From the NCBI GenBank assembly GCA_012960115.1, contig DUBX01000004.1, forward strand, positions 1-40,953: a DNA stretch of 40,953 nucleotides, given 5' to 3'. The stretch comes from Porticoccaceae bacterium (GTDB taxonomy: Bacteria; Pseudomonadota; Gammaproteobacteria; Pseudomonadales; Porticoccaceae). The position numbers and the translations under genes are program-made. The notes under the pieces were generated by a model. That model worked only from the letters and a program-made list of their open reading frames with translations. It had not been told where the DNA came from and ran no database searches. The stretch's first letter is position 1. Each line of letters begins with the position of its first letter. This document shows, piece by piece, positions 16,947 to 25,642 of this stretch.

Positions 16947-17972
16947 TTATTCGTCCGCTATTTTAACAATTAACTTACCAAAGTTCTTGCCGCTAAATAA
17001 CCAACTGAAGTACTCGGGAGCGCGCTCGAGCCCCTCGACTATGGTCTCTTGGTACTTTAATTCGCCATTGGCAACCCACTTGGTCAGTGCGCTGTTGGCC
17101 TCGGCAAAGTCGGCGTAGTGATCAAACACTAAAAAGAACTTATGTTCTGGGGGGTTCTCGAGCTCTCCGAAGATACGGAAGGGGGTGCGTTCCTTGGTAA
17201 TATCGGTGGCATTGTAGCTCGCAATATAGCCACAGATTGGTGCTCGTGCGCCAGAATTGAACTGTTTGGAAACGGCTTCGGCTACCACGCCGCCAACAGA
17301 TTCAAAATAGATATCAATGCCCTTTGGGCAGGCTACCTTCAGCGCGCCATCAAGATCTATTGCTTTATAGTCAACGCATTCATCAAAGCCAAGCTCATCT
17401 TTAACATAAGCACATTTTTTCTCACCTCCAGCGATCCCTACTACATGCAACCCAAGCTTTTTACCAATTTGGCCCACTACAGAGCCAACCGCGCCAGAGG
17501 CGGCAGAGACCACAAGAGTTTCACCGGCTATAGGCTTACCTTCGTGTTTAAGCCCAAAATAAGCGGTTCTGCCAGGCATGCCGCAGACACCTAGGTAGGT
17601 GGAGAGAGGCACAATATCTGGGTCTACTTTGTAGGTCATTGGGTCTTTTTGGTTAGAGACGAAGTACTCTTGCCAACCAGAGCGGCAGCAGACATAGTCA
17701 CCTATGGCATATTGAGATGATTTTGACTCAACAACAACACCCGCGGTTTCCGCCGGCATAACCCCACTAATTGGCACAGGTTCAGCATAGGATTTTGCCG
17801 CGCTCATACGCCCTCGCATATAAGGGTCTAAGGAAAGATAGAGAACCTTAATTAACACTTGACCATCTTTGACCTCTGGGATGACGGCTGTTTCTACGCG
17901 AAAGTTGTCGGCGGCAGGTTCACCAATGGGGCGGCTAGCGAGTACGATGCTTGTGTTCTGCTGTTCAGACAT
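16947..17972 (-). CDS. NADP-dependent MDR oxidoreductase (CurA/YncB, prostaglandin-reductase-like)
   Basis: The 341-residue zinc-independent MDR protein has 'LSLDPYMRGRM' near the N-terminus, 'GMPGRTAYFGL', and the nucleotide-binding 'VSAASGAVGSVVGQIGK', then 'VDYKAIDLDG' and 'FESVGG'. This is the leukotriene B4 12-hydroxydehydrogenase/CurA group, which reduces activated carbon-carbon double bonds with NADPH. The start at 17972 ('MSEQQNT') is chosen by family length; the frame continues upstream for 46 residues without similarity. It is divergent from the acyl-CoA dehydrogenase operon. Confidence 0.92.
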   Translation of the reverse strand: MSEQQNTSIVLASRPIGEPAADNFRVETAVIPEVKDGQVLIKVLYLSLDPYMRGRMSAAKSYAEPVPISGVMPAETAGVVVESKSSQYAIGDYVCCRSGWQEYFVSNQKDPMTYKVDPDIVPLSTYLGVCGMPGRTAYFGLKHEGKPIAGETLVVSAASGAVGSVVGQIGKKLGLHVVGIAGGEKKCAYVKDELGFDECVDYKAIDLDGALKVACPKGIDIYFESVGGVVAEAVSKQFNSGARAPICGYIASYNATDITKERTPFRIFGELENPPEHKFFLVFDHYADFAEANSALTKWVANGELKYQETIVEGLERAPEYFSWLFSGKNFGKLIVKIADE

Positions 17973-18021
17973 AGTTAGAGTACTCTTTAATATGATTAAA
18001 TAATTTATTGCGCGAGGCAAA

Positions 18022-18040
18022 TAGACTTTCTTTAAGTCTA
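18022..18040. promoter_or_regulatory. Inverted repeat, candidate operator in divergent region
   Basis: TAGACTT (18022-18028) and AAGTCTA (18034-18040) form a perfect 7-bp inverted repeat with a 5-base spacer. A further TAGACTT copy lies at 18071-18077, and a short palindrome GTTAT-C-ATAAC at 18122-18132. They lie in the 257-base region (17973-18229) between the divergent MDR/tesB and acyl-CoA dehydrogenase genes, where a shared regulator would bind. Which protein binds is unknown; a TetR-type regulator is plausible. Confidence 0.45.
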
Positions 18041-18229
18041 ATAATAGGCTGGGCAGATAACCAGTATTAATAGACTTGAGGGCCTGTATTTGTGGGCGGT
18101 GAGTCACCAAAATGCTTGAAAGTTATCATAACATACTGTAAGTTCAATTTCTCAAAAATACTCGGTCAAGCTGACATCATTTTCCAGCGACGAACATCTT
18201 TCGATTATATAAACCAGTAGGAGCCTAAT

Positions 18230-19408
18230 GTGAGTGATTTAGAAGTTTTCAGGCAAGAAACCCGAGAATGGCTAGAAGAAAATTGTCCCCCAAGCATGCG
18301 TTCACCAGTAATAGCGGGGGAAGGTGCCTGTTGGGGAGGCCGCAATTGGATCTTTGAAAGTGAAGACCAGCAGCTGTGGATGGAACGCATGGGTGCCAAA
18401 GGTTGGACTGCGCCTGATTGGCCCACTGAATACGGTGGTGGTGGATTGGTAAAAGCAGAACATAAGGTTCTAAAGGAAGAAATGGGCCGAATTCGGGCTC
18501 GATCCCCACTTGATAGCTTTGGTATCTGGATGATTGGTCCCGCCCTATTAAAGTTTGGCTCAGAGGAACTCAAACAGCAGCATTTACCGCCGATTATTCG
18601 TGGCGAGATCAGATGGTGCCAGGGCTACAGTGAGCCCAATGCAGGGTCTGACTTGGCCGGATTACAGAGTAAAGCGGTAGATATGGGTGACCACTTTATC
18701 GCCAATGGCCAAAAGGTATGGACTTCCTATGGGGACAAAGCTGATTGGATGTTCTGTTTGCTCCGCACGGACCCGGAAGCTAAAAAACAATCGGGTATTA
18801 GTTTGATGTTATTCGACATGGAAACGCCAGGAGTAACGCCCAAGCCGATCAAACTCATTTCGGGCAGCTCTCCTTTCTGTGAAACCTTTTTGGATGATGT
18901 CCGCGTGGAGAAAGACCAGGTGGTGGGTGACGTCAATCAAGGTTGGACTATTGCAAAATATTTGCTTACCCATGAGCGCGAAATGATCGGCGGCATGGGT
19001 CTTACTGGTGCTGGTTCTAAAACTCTAGGTAAGATTGCTGCGCAAACCATAGGCACGACTGATGGTCGTTTAAATGACCTGTTCATGCGTACGGATGTTG
19101 CTAGATGGGAGATTGATGCGGCGGCGTTTGCATTGACCGTTGAGCGAGTAACAGATGAAGCGAAAGCTGGACAAGGTATTGGAGCCACCTCTGCAATGCT
19201 CAAATATTATGGTACCGAACTCAACAAGCGTCGTTTTGAGACGTTGTTGAAAATTGGTGGTAGCGATGATCTCATTTGGGAAGGTGATGTGTCCAACAAT
19301 GGCTGGACTGCACGAACATTGTTGCGGACAAAGGGCAATTCAATTGAAGGTGGGACCTCAGAAGTTCAACTGAACATTATCGCCAAAAACATTCTTGGCT
19401 TGGGTTAA
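18230..19408 (+). CDS. Acyl-CoA dehydrogenase (first of an adjacent pair)
   Basis: A 392-residue flavoprotein of the acyl-CoA dehydrogenase family: 'GYSEPNAGSDLAGLQ' near 139-153, 'GQKVWTSYG', and C-terminal 'EGGTSEVQLNIIAKNILGLG'. It should form a trans-2,3 double bond in an acyl-CoA using FAD and pass electrons to ETF. The GTG start has AGGAG at 18219-18223 six bases upstream; the overlapping ATG at 18228 is immediately followed by TGA and cannot be used. The next acyl-CoA dehydrogenase starts 21 bases later, the layout of heteromeric dehydrogenases known for steroid side-chain oxidation. Confidence 0.93.
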   Translation: MSDLEVFRQETREWLEENCPPSMRSPVIAGEGACWGGRNWIFESEDQQLWMERMGAKGWTAPDWPTEYGGGGLVKAEHKVLKEEMGRIRARSPLDSFGIWMIGPALLKFGSEELKQQHLPPIIRGEIRWCQGYSEPNAGSDLAGLQSKAVDMGDHFIANGQKVWTSYGDKADWMFCLLRTDPEAKKQSGISLMLFDMETPGVTPKPIKLISGSSPFCETFLDDVRVEKDQVVGDVNQGWTIAKYLLTHEREMIGGMGLTGAGSKTLGKIAAQTIGTTDGRLNDLFMRTDVARWEIDAAAFALTVERVTDEAKAGQGIGATSAMLKYYGTELNKRRFETLLKIGGSDDLIWEGDVSNNGWTARTLLRTKGNSIEGGTSEVQLNIIAKNILGLG

Positions 19409-19429
19409 CAGACTTTAGGGGTATTTATC

Positions 19430-20569
19430 ATGGCACTGGTATTAAACGAAGAACAACAAATGCTTAAAGAGTCTGCTCAGGGTTTTCTGTCTGAGCATGC
19501 TCCCGTTGCGGAACTGCGTGCACAGCGCGACGCGGGCAGTGATACGGGCTATTCAAGTACTCTATGGGGCCAAATGGTCAACATGGGTTGGGCGGCAATT
19601 TTAGTGCCTGAAGAATACGGCGGCTTGGCCTTTGGTCATGTCGGTATGGCACAAATTGTTGAGCAAAGCGGACGGACGTTAACCGCATCTCCTCTGTTAT
19701 CAACAGCAATTCTTGGTGTTACCGCGATTAATTTGGCGGGCAGCGAAGACCAAAAGACTGAACTGCTTGGTGCGATTGCCGGTGGTGAGTTGACAATAGC
19801 GCTCGCGGTTGATGAGAAAATCCACCACGACCCGATGCAGACTGCTATGTCGGGTGAAGCCACAGATGACGGCTATGTATTAAATGGCGAGAAACGTTTT
19901 GTCGTTGATGGCAGCACTGCAGATAAACTAATTGTTGCGACCCGCACTTCAGGTAGTCTCGGCGATATGAAGGGTATTAGTTTATTTTTGGTAGATCGAA
20001 CTGCACCCGGCGTTAATGTGCAAAGAACCCAGATGCTCGATGGCCGCAATGCTGCGATAATCACCTTCAAAGATGTTGAAGTGACTGCAGATGCATTGCT
20101 TGGCCAGCAGGACAGAGGCTTTCGTGCATTGTCAGCGACGCTAGATGCTGGCAACGCTCACCTAGCCGCTGAACTTTTGGGTATTGCTCAAGAAAGTTTT
20201 GATCGTACGCTTCAGTATATGAAAGAGCGTAAGCAATTTGGTGCATTAATTGGCTCGTTTCAGGCATTGCAACATCGGACCGCCCACTGGTGGAGCGAAA
20301 TTGAGATGTGTAAGTCAGTTGTTTTGAAGGTTCTGCAATCACTGGATGAAGGCGATGTAAAGAGTCCAGCTTTCGTCAGCATAGCGAAAGCCAAGCTTTG
20401 CGAAGTGGCCGAATTGTCCACTAACGAAGCTATTCAGCTGCATGGTGGTATCGGCATGACTGATGAATATGAAATTGGATTTTTCATTAAACGTGCTCGA
20501 CCTGCTCAGATGCTCTTTGGTGATTATAATTATCACGCCAATCGTTTTGCGCTGATCAGTGGATACTAA
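19430..20569 (+). CDS. Acyl-CoA dehydrogenase (second of an adjacent pair)
   Basis: The 379-residue protein has the acyl-CoA dehydrogenase fold ('MGWAAILVPEEYGGLAFG', 'LNGEKRFVVDG', 'MKERKQFGALIGSFQALQH', 'QLHGGIGMTDEYEIG'). The C-terminal segment that usually carries 'GTSEIQ' instead reads 'LFGDYNYHANRFA'. The region 'ALAVDEKIHHDP' replaces the common 'TEPxAGSD' substrate/FAD segment. These traits suggest a non-canonical partner subunit acting with the preceding dehydrogenase in an alpha2beta2 complex. This is inference from layout and motif differences. Confidence 0.92.
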   Translation: MALVLNEEQQMLKESAQGFLSEHAPVAELRAQRDAGSDTGYSSTLWGQMVNMGWAAILVPEEYGGLAFGHVGMAQIVEQSGRTLTASPLLSTAILGVTAINLAGSEDQKTELLGAIAGGELTIALAVDEKIHHDPMQTAMSGEATDDGYVLNGEKRFVVDGSTADKLIVATRTSGSLGDMKGISLFLVDRTAPGVNVQRTQMLDGRNAAIITFKDVEVTADALLGQQDRGFRALSATLDAGNAHLAAELLGIAQESFDRTLQYMKERKQFGALIGSFQALQHRTAHWWSEIEMCKSVVLKVLQSLDEGDVKSPAFVSIAKAKLCEVAELSTNEAIQLHGGIGMTDEYEIGFFIKRARPAQMLFGDYNYHANRFALISGY

Positions 20570-20675
20570 ATGCAATAAATTAAGGGGTTGCCATTAGGGC
20601 GGTCACTTTTTGGTTTAAACTACCGAGAGTTTCAGGTTACTAAAATTATGATTTTTAAATTATGAGGAATAAGCA

Positions 20676-21893
20676 ATGGATTTAGGCATTAGTGATAAGG
20701 TCAAACCAATACTTGAAGAAGTTAAAAACTTCATTGATATTGAAATTCTTCCACTTGAATCGGAATACCACGAAGAAATAGCCAAAGGAGATCGCTGGAC
20801 GTTCACCGATCGCCAAACTGAAATTCTTGAAAACCTCAAGACAAAAGCCAAGGCTCGTAACCTATGGAACTTCTTCCTGACGCATTGGGAAGGGGGTTAT
20901 GGTCTTAATACCGTCGAATATGCCTACATAGCGGAAGAGACAGGGCGTTCATTCTTAGCGCCAGAAGTCTTTAACTGCGCCGCGCCTGATACTGGCAATA
21001 TGGAAGTCTTGGCACGTTACTGCAACGAAGAACAAAAAGAGAAATGGCTAACACCACTCCTTAATGGTGAAATCCGTTCTGCCTACGCCATGACTGAGCC
21101 ATCAGTTGCCTCCTCTGACGCGACCAATATTTCAATGAGCTGCGTTGAAGATGGCGATGAGTGGGTTCTAAATGGTGAAAAAATGTGGATTTCTGGCGCT
21201 GGTGATCCGCGCTGTAAAATCATGATTGTAATGTGTAATACCAATCCCGACGCACCTCGGCATTCGCAGCACTCTCAGGTGTTAGTACCTTTTGAAACTC
21301 CCGGGGTTAAAAACCTGCGTCCTATGACTGTGATGAATGTGGATGATGCACCCCATGGTCATATGCATATGCGCTTTACAGATGTACGTGTTCCTAAAGA
21401 AAACATGATATTAGGCATTGGTCGTGGCTTCGAAGTGGCTCAAGGCCGACTCGGGCCAGGTCGTATCCACCATTGCATGCGCTCCATCGGTCTTGCTGAG
21501 GCTGCGCTCAAGTTACTTTGTGAACGTGCGGTTAGCCGTGAAGCCTTTGGTCGTCCTTTATACAAGCTTGGCGGCAATGTAGATATTATTGCTGATGCGC
21601 GAATCAATATTGAAATGACGCGATTATTGTGCCTCAAGGCAGCTTGGTTGATGGACAATGTGGGTACAGATGCTGCGCAACCGTTTATCTCTATGATAAA
21701 GGTGGCAGCGCCAAATATGTCGTTGAAAATTATTGATGAAGCAATGCAGATGCACGGCGGACTGGGGGTTTCATCGGATACACCACTGGCCAGTTGGTAC
21801 GGCGCACAACGTACGCTGCGCTATGCTGATGGTCCTGATGCTGTGCACCGGATGGTTATTGGTCGTCGTGAACTGCGTGAATATAACAAATAA
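20676..21893 (+). CDS. Acyl-CoA dehydrogenase (ACAD10/11-like)
   Basis: The 405-residue product contains 'YAMTEPSVASSDATNI', 'LNGEKMWISGAGDPRC', 'CERAVSREAFGRPL', 'QMHGGLGVSSDTPLASWYG' and the C-terminal 'TLRYADGPDAVHRMVIGRRE', typical of the ACAD10/11-like branch. It should oxidise acyl-CoA, possibly long or branched. A GAGGA site at 20664-20668 precedes the ATG. A 106-base gap separates it from the preceding dehydrogenase; it is followed 25 bases later by an SDR with a near-identical leader (AGGAATAAGCA). Confidence 0.93.
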   Translation: MDLGISDKVKPILEEVKNFIDIEILPLESEYHEEIAKGDRWTFTDRQTEILENLKTKAKARNLWNFFLTHWEGGYGLNTVEYAYIAEETGRSFLAPEVFNCAAPDTGNMEVLARYCNEEQKEKWLTPLLNGEIRSAYAMTEPSVASSDATNISMSCVEDGDEWVLNGEKMWISGAGDPRCKIMIVMCNTNPDAPRHSQHSQVLVPFETPGVKNLRPMTVMNVDDAPHGHMHMRFTDVRVPKENMILGIGRGFEVAQGRLGPGRIHHCMRSIGLAEAALKLLCERAVSREAFGRPLYKLGGNVDIIADARINIEMTRLLCLKAAWLMDNVGTDAAQPFISMIKVAAPNMSLKIIDEAMQMHGGLGVSSDTPLASWYGAQRTLRYADGPDAVHRMVIGRRELREYNK

Positions 21894-21918
21894 CGATTCC
21901 ATAGATTAAGGAATAAGC

Positions 21919-22833
21919 ATGACAATACGATATGACGGTCAGGTAGCGATTGTTACTGGTGCTGGAAATGGACTGGGGCGCTCTCATGCTCTGGCGCTTG
22001 CGTCCCGCGGTGCAAAGGTTGTGGTTAATGATCTTGGCGGCTCAGTAGACGGATCTGGAAGCTCAAGTAATGCGGCTCTTGAAGTAGTACGCACCATTGA
22101 AGCGGCCGGGGGTGAAGCTATTACTAATGGTGCAAACGTTGCTGATTATGAGCAAGTTCAGACTATGGTCGCTCAGACCATTGAGAAGTGGGGTCGCGTA
22201 GATATCTTGGTCAATAACGCCGGGATATTGCGTGATAAGAGTTTTGTCAAAATGACCATGGCTGATTTTCAGTTAGTGGTTGATGTCCATCTGATAGGGT
22301 CGGCTAACTGTACCAAGGCTGTTTGGGAATTAATGCGTGGGCAGGGCTACGGCCGTGTGGTTATGACTACCTCCTCTAGCGGTATGTACGGAAACTTTGG
22401 GCAGGCTAACTATGGTGCTGCGAAAATGGCTGTTGTTGGTTTGATGAACACGCTAGTGCTTGAAGGCGACAAATACGACATTAAGGTTAACTGTCTCTCA
22501 CCCACCGCAGGTACACGTATGCTTGACGGGTTGTTGACCGAAGAGGTTTCAGCGGTCTTAACCGTTGAAGCGGTCACAACTGGGCTATTAACGCTGTGTG
22601 ATAATGATGCACCTAACCGCACCATATTGTGTGCAGGTGCTGGAGGGTATGCGCGCACCCACATTTATGAAACCGATGGCATATTCTTAGTGCCAGAAGA
22701 TCAAACTCCAGAAAATGTAAGAGCTAATATGGACGCGATTGAGAACACTGATAACCAAAAAATGCTAGTGAGCGGTTTTCAACAAACCGATAAGTTTGTT
22801 GCTAAGGCTAGTGCTTACTTTAAGAATAAATAA
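21919..22833 (+). CDS. SDR oxidoreductase, HSD17B4 (multifunctional enzyme type 2)-like
   Basis: A 304-residue SDR with 'TGAGNGLGRSHALALA', the characteristic insertion 'VNDLGGSVDGSGSS', 'VNNAGILRDKSF', and catalytic Ser and Y-x3-K in 'TTSSSGMYGNFGQANYGAAK'. This is the dehydrogenase domain type of peroxisomal multifunctional enzyme 2, which oxidises (3R)-3-hydroxyacyl-CoA. Next to the dehydrogenases it could supply the third beta-oxidation step. No hydratase or thiolase is in the cluster, so the pathway is completed elsewhere. Confidence 0.9.
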   Translation: MTIRYDGQVAIVTGAGNGLGRSHALALASRGAKVVVNDLGGSVDGSGSSSNAALEVVRTIEAAGGEAITNGANVADYEQVQTMVAQTIEKWGRVDILVNNAGILRDKSFVKMTMADFQLVVDVHLIGSANCTKAVWELMRGQGYGRVVMTTSSSGMYGNFGQANYGAAKMAVVGLMNTLVLEGDKYDIKVNCLSPTAGTRMLDGLLTEEVSAVLTVEAVTTGLLTLCDNDAPNRTILCAGAGGYARTHIYETDGIFLVPEDQTPENVRANMDAIENTDNQKMLVSGFQQTDKFVAKASAYFKNK

Positions 22834-22854
22834 ACAAATTATTAGGATAGGATT

Positions 22855-23832
22855 ATGAAAGCATTAGTTTGTAGCGAACTCGGATCAACCCAGGACTTAA
22901 CGCTTGAGACTCGTGACGATCCTGAACCCGGCGCCGGTGAGGTGCTTATCGAGGTTAAAGCTGCCGGCGTTAACTTTCCCGATATTTTAACGGTTGAGGG
23001 CAAGTATCAATTCAAGCCGCCACTACCGTTTATTCCAGGTACTGAAGTTTCGGGTGTAGTGACTAAGCTGGGTGAAGGAGTGACCACTCGTCAGGTTGGT
23101 GATGAAGTGGTGGGTATGGTTCAGATGGGAGCCTTTGCCACTCAGGTTGTTACCTCTGAATATACAACCTTTCCGAAGGGTGACAGCATGTCCTTTGATC
23201 AAGCGGCAGGCTTCGCAGTAACCTACGGCACGTCATACTATGCGCTTAAGCAAAGAGCTCAATTGCAACCGGGTGAGACTGTTCTTGTCTTGGGTGCGGC
23301 CGGTGGAGTAGGCATAGCTACTATTCAGATAGCCAAGGCTATGGGTGCGACAGTCATTGCTGCAGCCAGTACTGAAGAAAAGCTCGATTTTGCCTGTGAA
23401 GCGGGTGCTGACATGAGAATAAACTATTCAACTGAAGACCTAAAAGAGAAAGTGAAAGAGCTAACCAAAGGTAAAGGCGCAGATGTTGTCTATGATCCTG
23501 TTGGTGGTGATTTCTCAGAGCAGGCATTTCGTGCTATCGCATGGGATGGACGGTTCTTAGTTATTGGGTTTGCGTCGGGTCCCATCCCTAAAATGCCACT
23601 TAACTTGGCATTACTTAAAGGTGCATCGTTGGTTGGCGTTTTTTGGGGTGCATGGTCTGCTCGAGACCCACGGTCGTCACAGCAGAACTTTAAAGAACTT
23701 GTAGAGATGATTGACAGAGGCAAGTTCACGCCGTTAGTGACTGAAGTGTACTCTCTTGATGACCATAGCTCTGCTTTTGGTTCAATTGCTGAGCGTCGAG
23801 CCAAAGGCAAAGTTATACTGTCTATGGGCTAG
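22855..23832 (+). CDS. NADPH:quinone oxidoreductase-like MDR protein
   Basis: The 325-residue zinc-independent MDR enzyme has 'GAGEVLIEVKAAGVNFPD', 'IPGTEVSGVV', 'AVTYGTSYYAL', NADPH-binding 'LGAAGGVGIATIQIAKAMGA' and 'VYDPVGGDFSEQA'. Family members reduce quinones or enoyl thioesters; the acyl-CoA context makes an enoyl-CoA reductase role possible. It lies 21 bases after the SDR and ends at a strong terminator, so it closes the operon starting at 18230 or 20676. Confidence 0.9.
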   Translation: MKALVCSELGSTQDLTLETRDDPEPGAGEVLIEVKAAGVNFPDILTVEGKYQFKPPLPFIPGTEVSGVVTKLGEGVTTRQVGDEVVGMVQMGAFATQVVTSEYTTFPKGDSMSFDQAAGFAVTYGTSYYALKQRAQLQPGETVLVLGAAGGVGIATIQIAKAMGATVIAAASTEEKLDFACEAGADMRINYSTEDLKEKVKELTKGKGADVVYDPVGGDFSEQAFRAIAWDGRFLVIGFASGPIPKMPLNLALLKGASLVGVFWGAWSARDPRSSQQNFKELVEMIDRGKFTPLVTEVYSLDDHSSAFGSIAERRAKGKVILSMG

Positions 23833-23859
23833 TTAGAGCTTTAGCCATTGGTTAGAAAA

Positions 23860-23881
23860 GCCCGCGGAAGCGGGCTTTTTT
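23860..23881 (+). terminator. Rho-independent terminator
   Basis: GCCCGC (23860-23865), GGAA tetraloop, GCGGGC (23870-23875), followed by six Ts and preceded by four As that extend the stem. A strong intrinsic terminator 27 bases after the MDR stop, ending the acyl-CoA operon. The A/T flanks would also allow some activity on the opposite strand. Confidence 0.95.
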
Positions 23882-23913
23882 GTGGTCCAGTAGGGTGATA
23901 TAAATCCAAAATA

Positions 23914-23939
23914 TAGACTAATCATTGAGATTTAGTCTA
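23914..23939. promoter_or_regulatory. Inverted repeat upstream of ybjQ-like gene
   Basis: TAGACTAA (23914-23921) and TTAGTCTA (23932-23939) form a perfect 8-bp inverted repeat with a 10-base spacer, about 80 bases before the ybjQ-like start. The core TAGACT is shared with the repeats at 18022-18077, but the spacing differs. It may be an operator; the regulator is unknown. Confidence 0.4.
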
Positions 23940-24017
23940 ATTATGGGATGTTGTCACTGAATAATTAGATTTTGACTGTTAATATGAAATCACAGTAAAA
24001 AAATACGAGGAAAGTTC

Positions 24018-24332
24018 ATGATTTACGTAACGACGGAAACAATCCCCGGTAGAAATATCACTGAGAGTTTAGGGGTTGTCACAGGCAACGTAGTCCAAGC
24101 CAAACACATTGGCCGTGACATTATGGCCGGTTTAAAAAGTATTGTTGGTGGTGAAATACGGGGTTATACGGAAATGCTCAATGAGGCTCGAGATGTCGCT
24201 ATTGGGCGTTTAGTCGACAGCGCGAAAGAAAAAGGCGCAGATGCCGTGGTAGGCATACGATTTACGACTAGTGCCATCATGGATGGGTCTTCTGAGATTA
24301 TGGTGTTTGGTACAGCGGTTAAACTTGGTTAA
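24018..24332 (+). CDS. YbjQ/UPF0145 family protein
   Basis: This 104-residue small protein matches the YbjQ family over its length: 'TTETIPGRNITESLG' at the N-terminus, 'GGEIRGYTEMLNEAR' centrally and 'KGADAVVGIRFTTSAI'. Family members form pentameric rings of the 'putative heavy-metal-binding' fold; biochemical function is not established. GAGGA precedes the ATG. It stands alone between the terminator of the acyl-CoA operon and a convergent DedA gene. Confidence 0.9.
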   Translation: MIYVTTETIPGRNITESLGVVTGNVVQAKHIGRDIMAGLKSIVGGEIRGYTEMLNEARDVAIGRLVDSAKEKGADAVVGIRFTTSAIMDGSSEIMVFGTAVKLG

Positions 24333-24348
24333 TTAGAAGTGCCGTCGT

Positions 24349-24888
24349 TTAGCTAAATAAATTATCTAAGCCTATGACTAATAGTCCAAGCCCAGCAGTC
24401 CAAATGCTGCAAGCGAGAATGTCAGCAATGGTAAATTTAATACGGCTGGCACCGCTAACGCCCACCATCATTGGCACTATGCTTCGTACCGCGGTAAGAA
24501 GTCGCCCGCCTGCGACAGACAAAGTTCCATACTTTGAAATGAAGGCTTCACCTTTTTGAATTTTATCGATTCTTTTCATAGCAAATGCAGTGTGGTGAAA
24601 CTTAGGCCCAAACCAGCGACCCAGATAAAAGCCAAGGTGATCTGAGATAAAGGCTCCGAGGAAAGCAAGAGGGAGTATCTGGGCTAGCGTAGCAATCTGT
24701 TCGGTATATAACACCGTGCTAACGGTTAACAATATTACACCAGAAACAAGCAGGCCAACGCCAGGGCATGCTTCAAGAAAGGCCAGTACAGGGACCATGA
24801 CCCAAGCATGTTGCTTGTTACTGTTGAGCCAATTTAATACGAAGTCGTCGATGAGAGATGTCCAGTGCTTGTTTGCGCAAGACGACAA
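24349..24888 (-). CDS. DedA-family membrane protein
   Basis: A 179-residue integral membrane protein with hydrophobic stretches near 33-55, 64-90, 118-140 and 155-175. The DedA signature is present: 'GAFISDHLGFYLGRWFG' and 'GGRLLTAVRSIVPMMVGVSG'. Family members act in undecaprenyl-phosphate or phospholipid transport and envelope homeostasis. The longest frame begins at TTG without an obvious Shine-Dalgarno, so the start is uncertain. It follows the acyltransferase gene by about 21 bases, suggesting a small membrane-lipid operon. Confidence 0.85.
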   Translation of the reverse strand: MSSCANKHWTSLIDDFVLNWLNSNKQHAWVMVPVLAFLEACPGVGLLVSGVILLTVSTVLYTEQIATLAQILPLAFLGAFISDHLGFYLGRWFGPKFHHTAFAMKRIDKIQKGEAFISKYGTLSVAGGRLLTAVRSIVPMMVGVSGASRIKFTIADILACSIWTAGLGLLVIGLDNLFS

Positions 24889-24909
24889 TAATAGCAGAAG
24901 CTTGGATCT

Positions 24910-25494
24910 CTAGGACGCGTAATTCTTAGGTTTGAGCCCGCTCTTTGTATCAAAAAATTGTTTTAATTCTTGCAGATCGGCCTCGGGGTCGGAGGATGGT
25001 TCGATAAGCCCTTCAATACCGATAGTGCGAGTCGTACTGTCGACATACACCACAAGGATGGGGACCTCAGCCGTGGTGGCAACATGATGAAAACCTAGCT
25101 TCCACTTAGAGTTGGGCCTGCGCGTTCCCTCAGGGGTAATGAGTAGTACGAACTCGTCACGCTCCTGAAAAAGACTAGCTATATGGTTTACTAGCGATGT
25201 AGGTTGTGTTCGATTCACAGGAATTCCACCACAGTAACGTAAGAGCCAGCCTAAGGGGCCGATAAAAAGGGTGCTTTTAATCAAAACGCTTGGTTGAAAC
25301 TGAAGGACTGACACCGCCAAAACGAACAAAAAGAAGTCCCAGTTCGATGTGTGTGGCGCGGCAATCAGAACATACTTTTTTTGACCTTTGGGTAACTCTC
25401 CTGTTACACGCCAGCGGATGAGTTTTAAGGTGATCTTGGATAGGACCCTTAGAGTCGGCGACAGAATTGGGGTTGAGAACAGGGTGTAGCGCAT
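24910..25494 (-). CDS. PlsC-like 1-acylglycerol-3-phosphate O-acyltransferase
   Basis: The 194-residue protein has the acyltransferase motifs: HX4D in 'APHTSNWDFF', 'GGIPVNRTQ' and 'ITPEGTRRP'. It should transfer an acyl chain to lysophosphatidate or a related acceptor at the inner membrane. The start at 25494 ('MRYTLF') is preferred because GGAG precedes it by about six bases; upstream ATG/TTG codons in frame overlap that site. It is the first gene of a likely pair with dedA and divergent from the flavin oxidoreductase gene. Confidence 0.87.
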   Translation of the reverse strand: MRYTLFSTPILSPTLRVLSKITLKLIRWRVTGELPKGQKKYVLIAAPHTSNWDFFLFVLAVSVLQFQPSVLIKSTLFIGPLGWLLRYCGGIPVNRTQPTSLVNHIASLFQERDEFVLLITPEGTRRPNSKWKLGFHHVATTAEVPILVVYVDSTTRTIGIEGLIEPSSDPEADLQELKQFFDTKSGLKPKNYAS

Positions 25495-25642
25495 GCATAT
25501 CTCCATCAAGGTTTGAATAATATAACAAATATGGATTCAGATAAATCATAGACTGCAAGGTCATGGATTTTCAGAGCTGATGGATTAACTCGGGTTATAG
25601 TATCTTTCACTTAGTAATGATAAAAACAAAAGGGAGTAGGTT

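Noticed and set aside
17973-18110. 46-residue N-terminal extension of the MDR oxidoreductase
   Set aside because: Family similarity starts near 'MSEQQNT' at 17972; the upstream part falls in the divergent promoter region.
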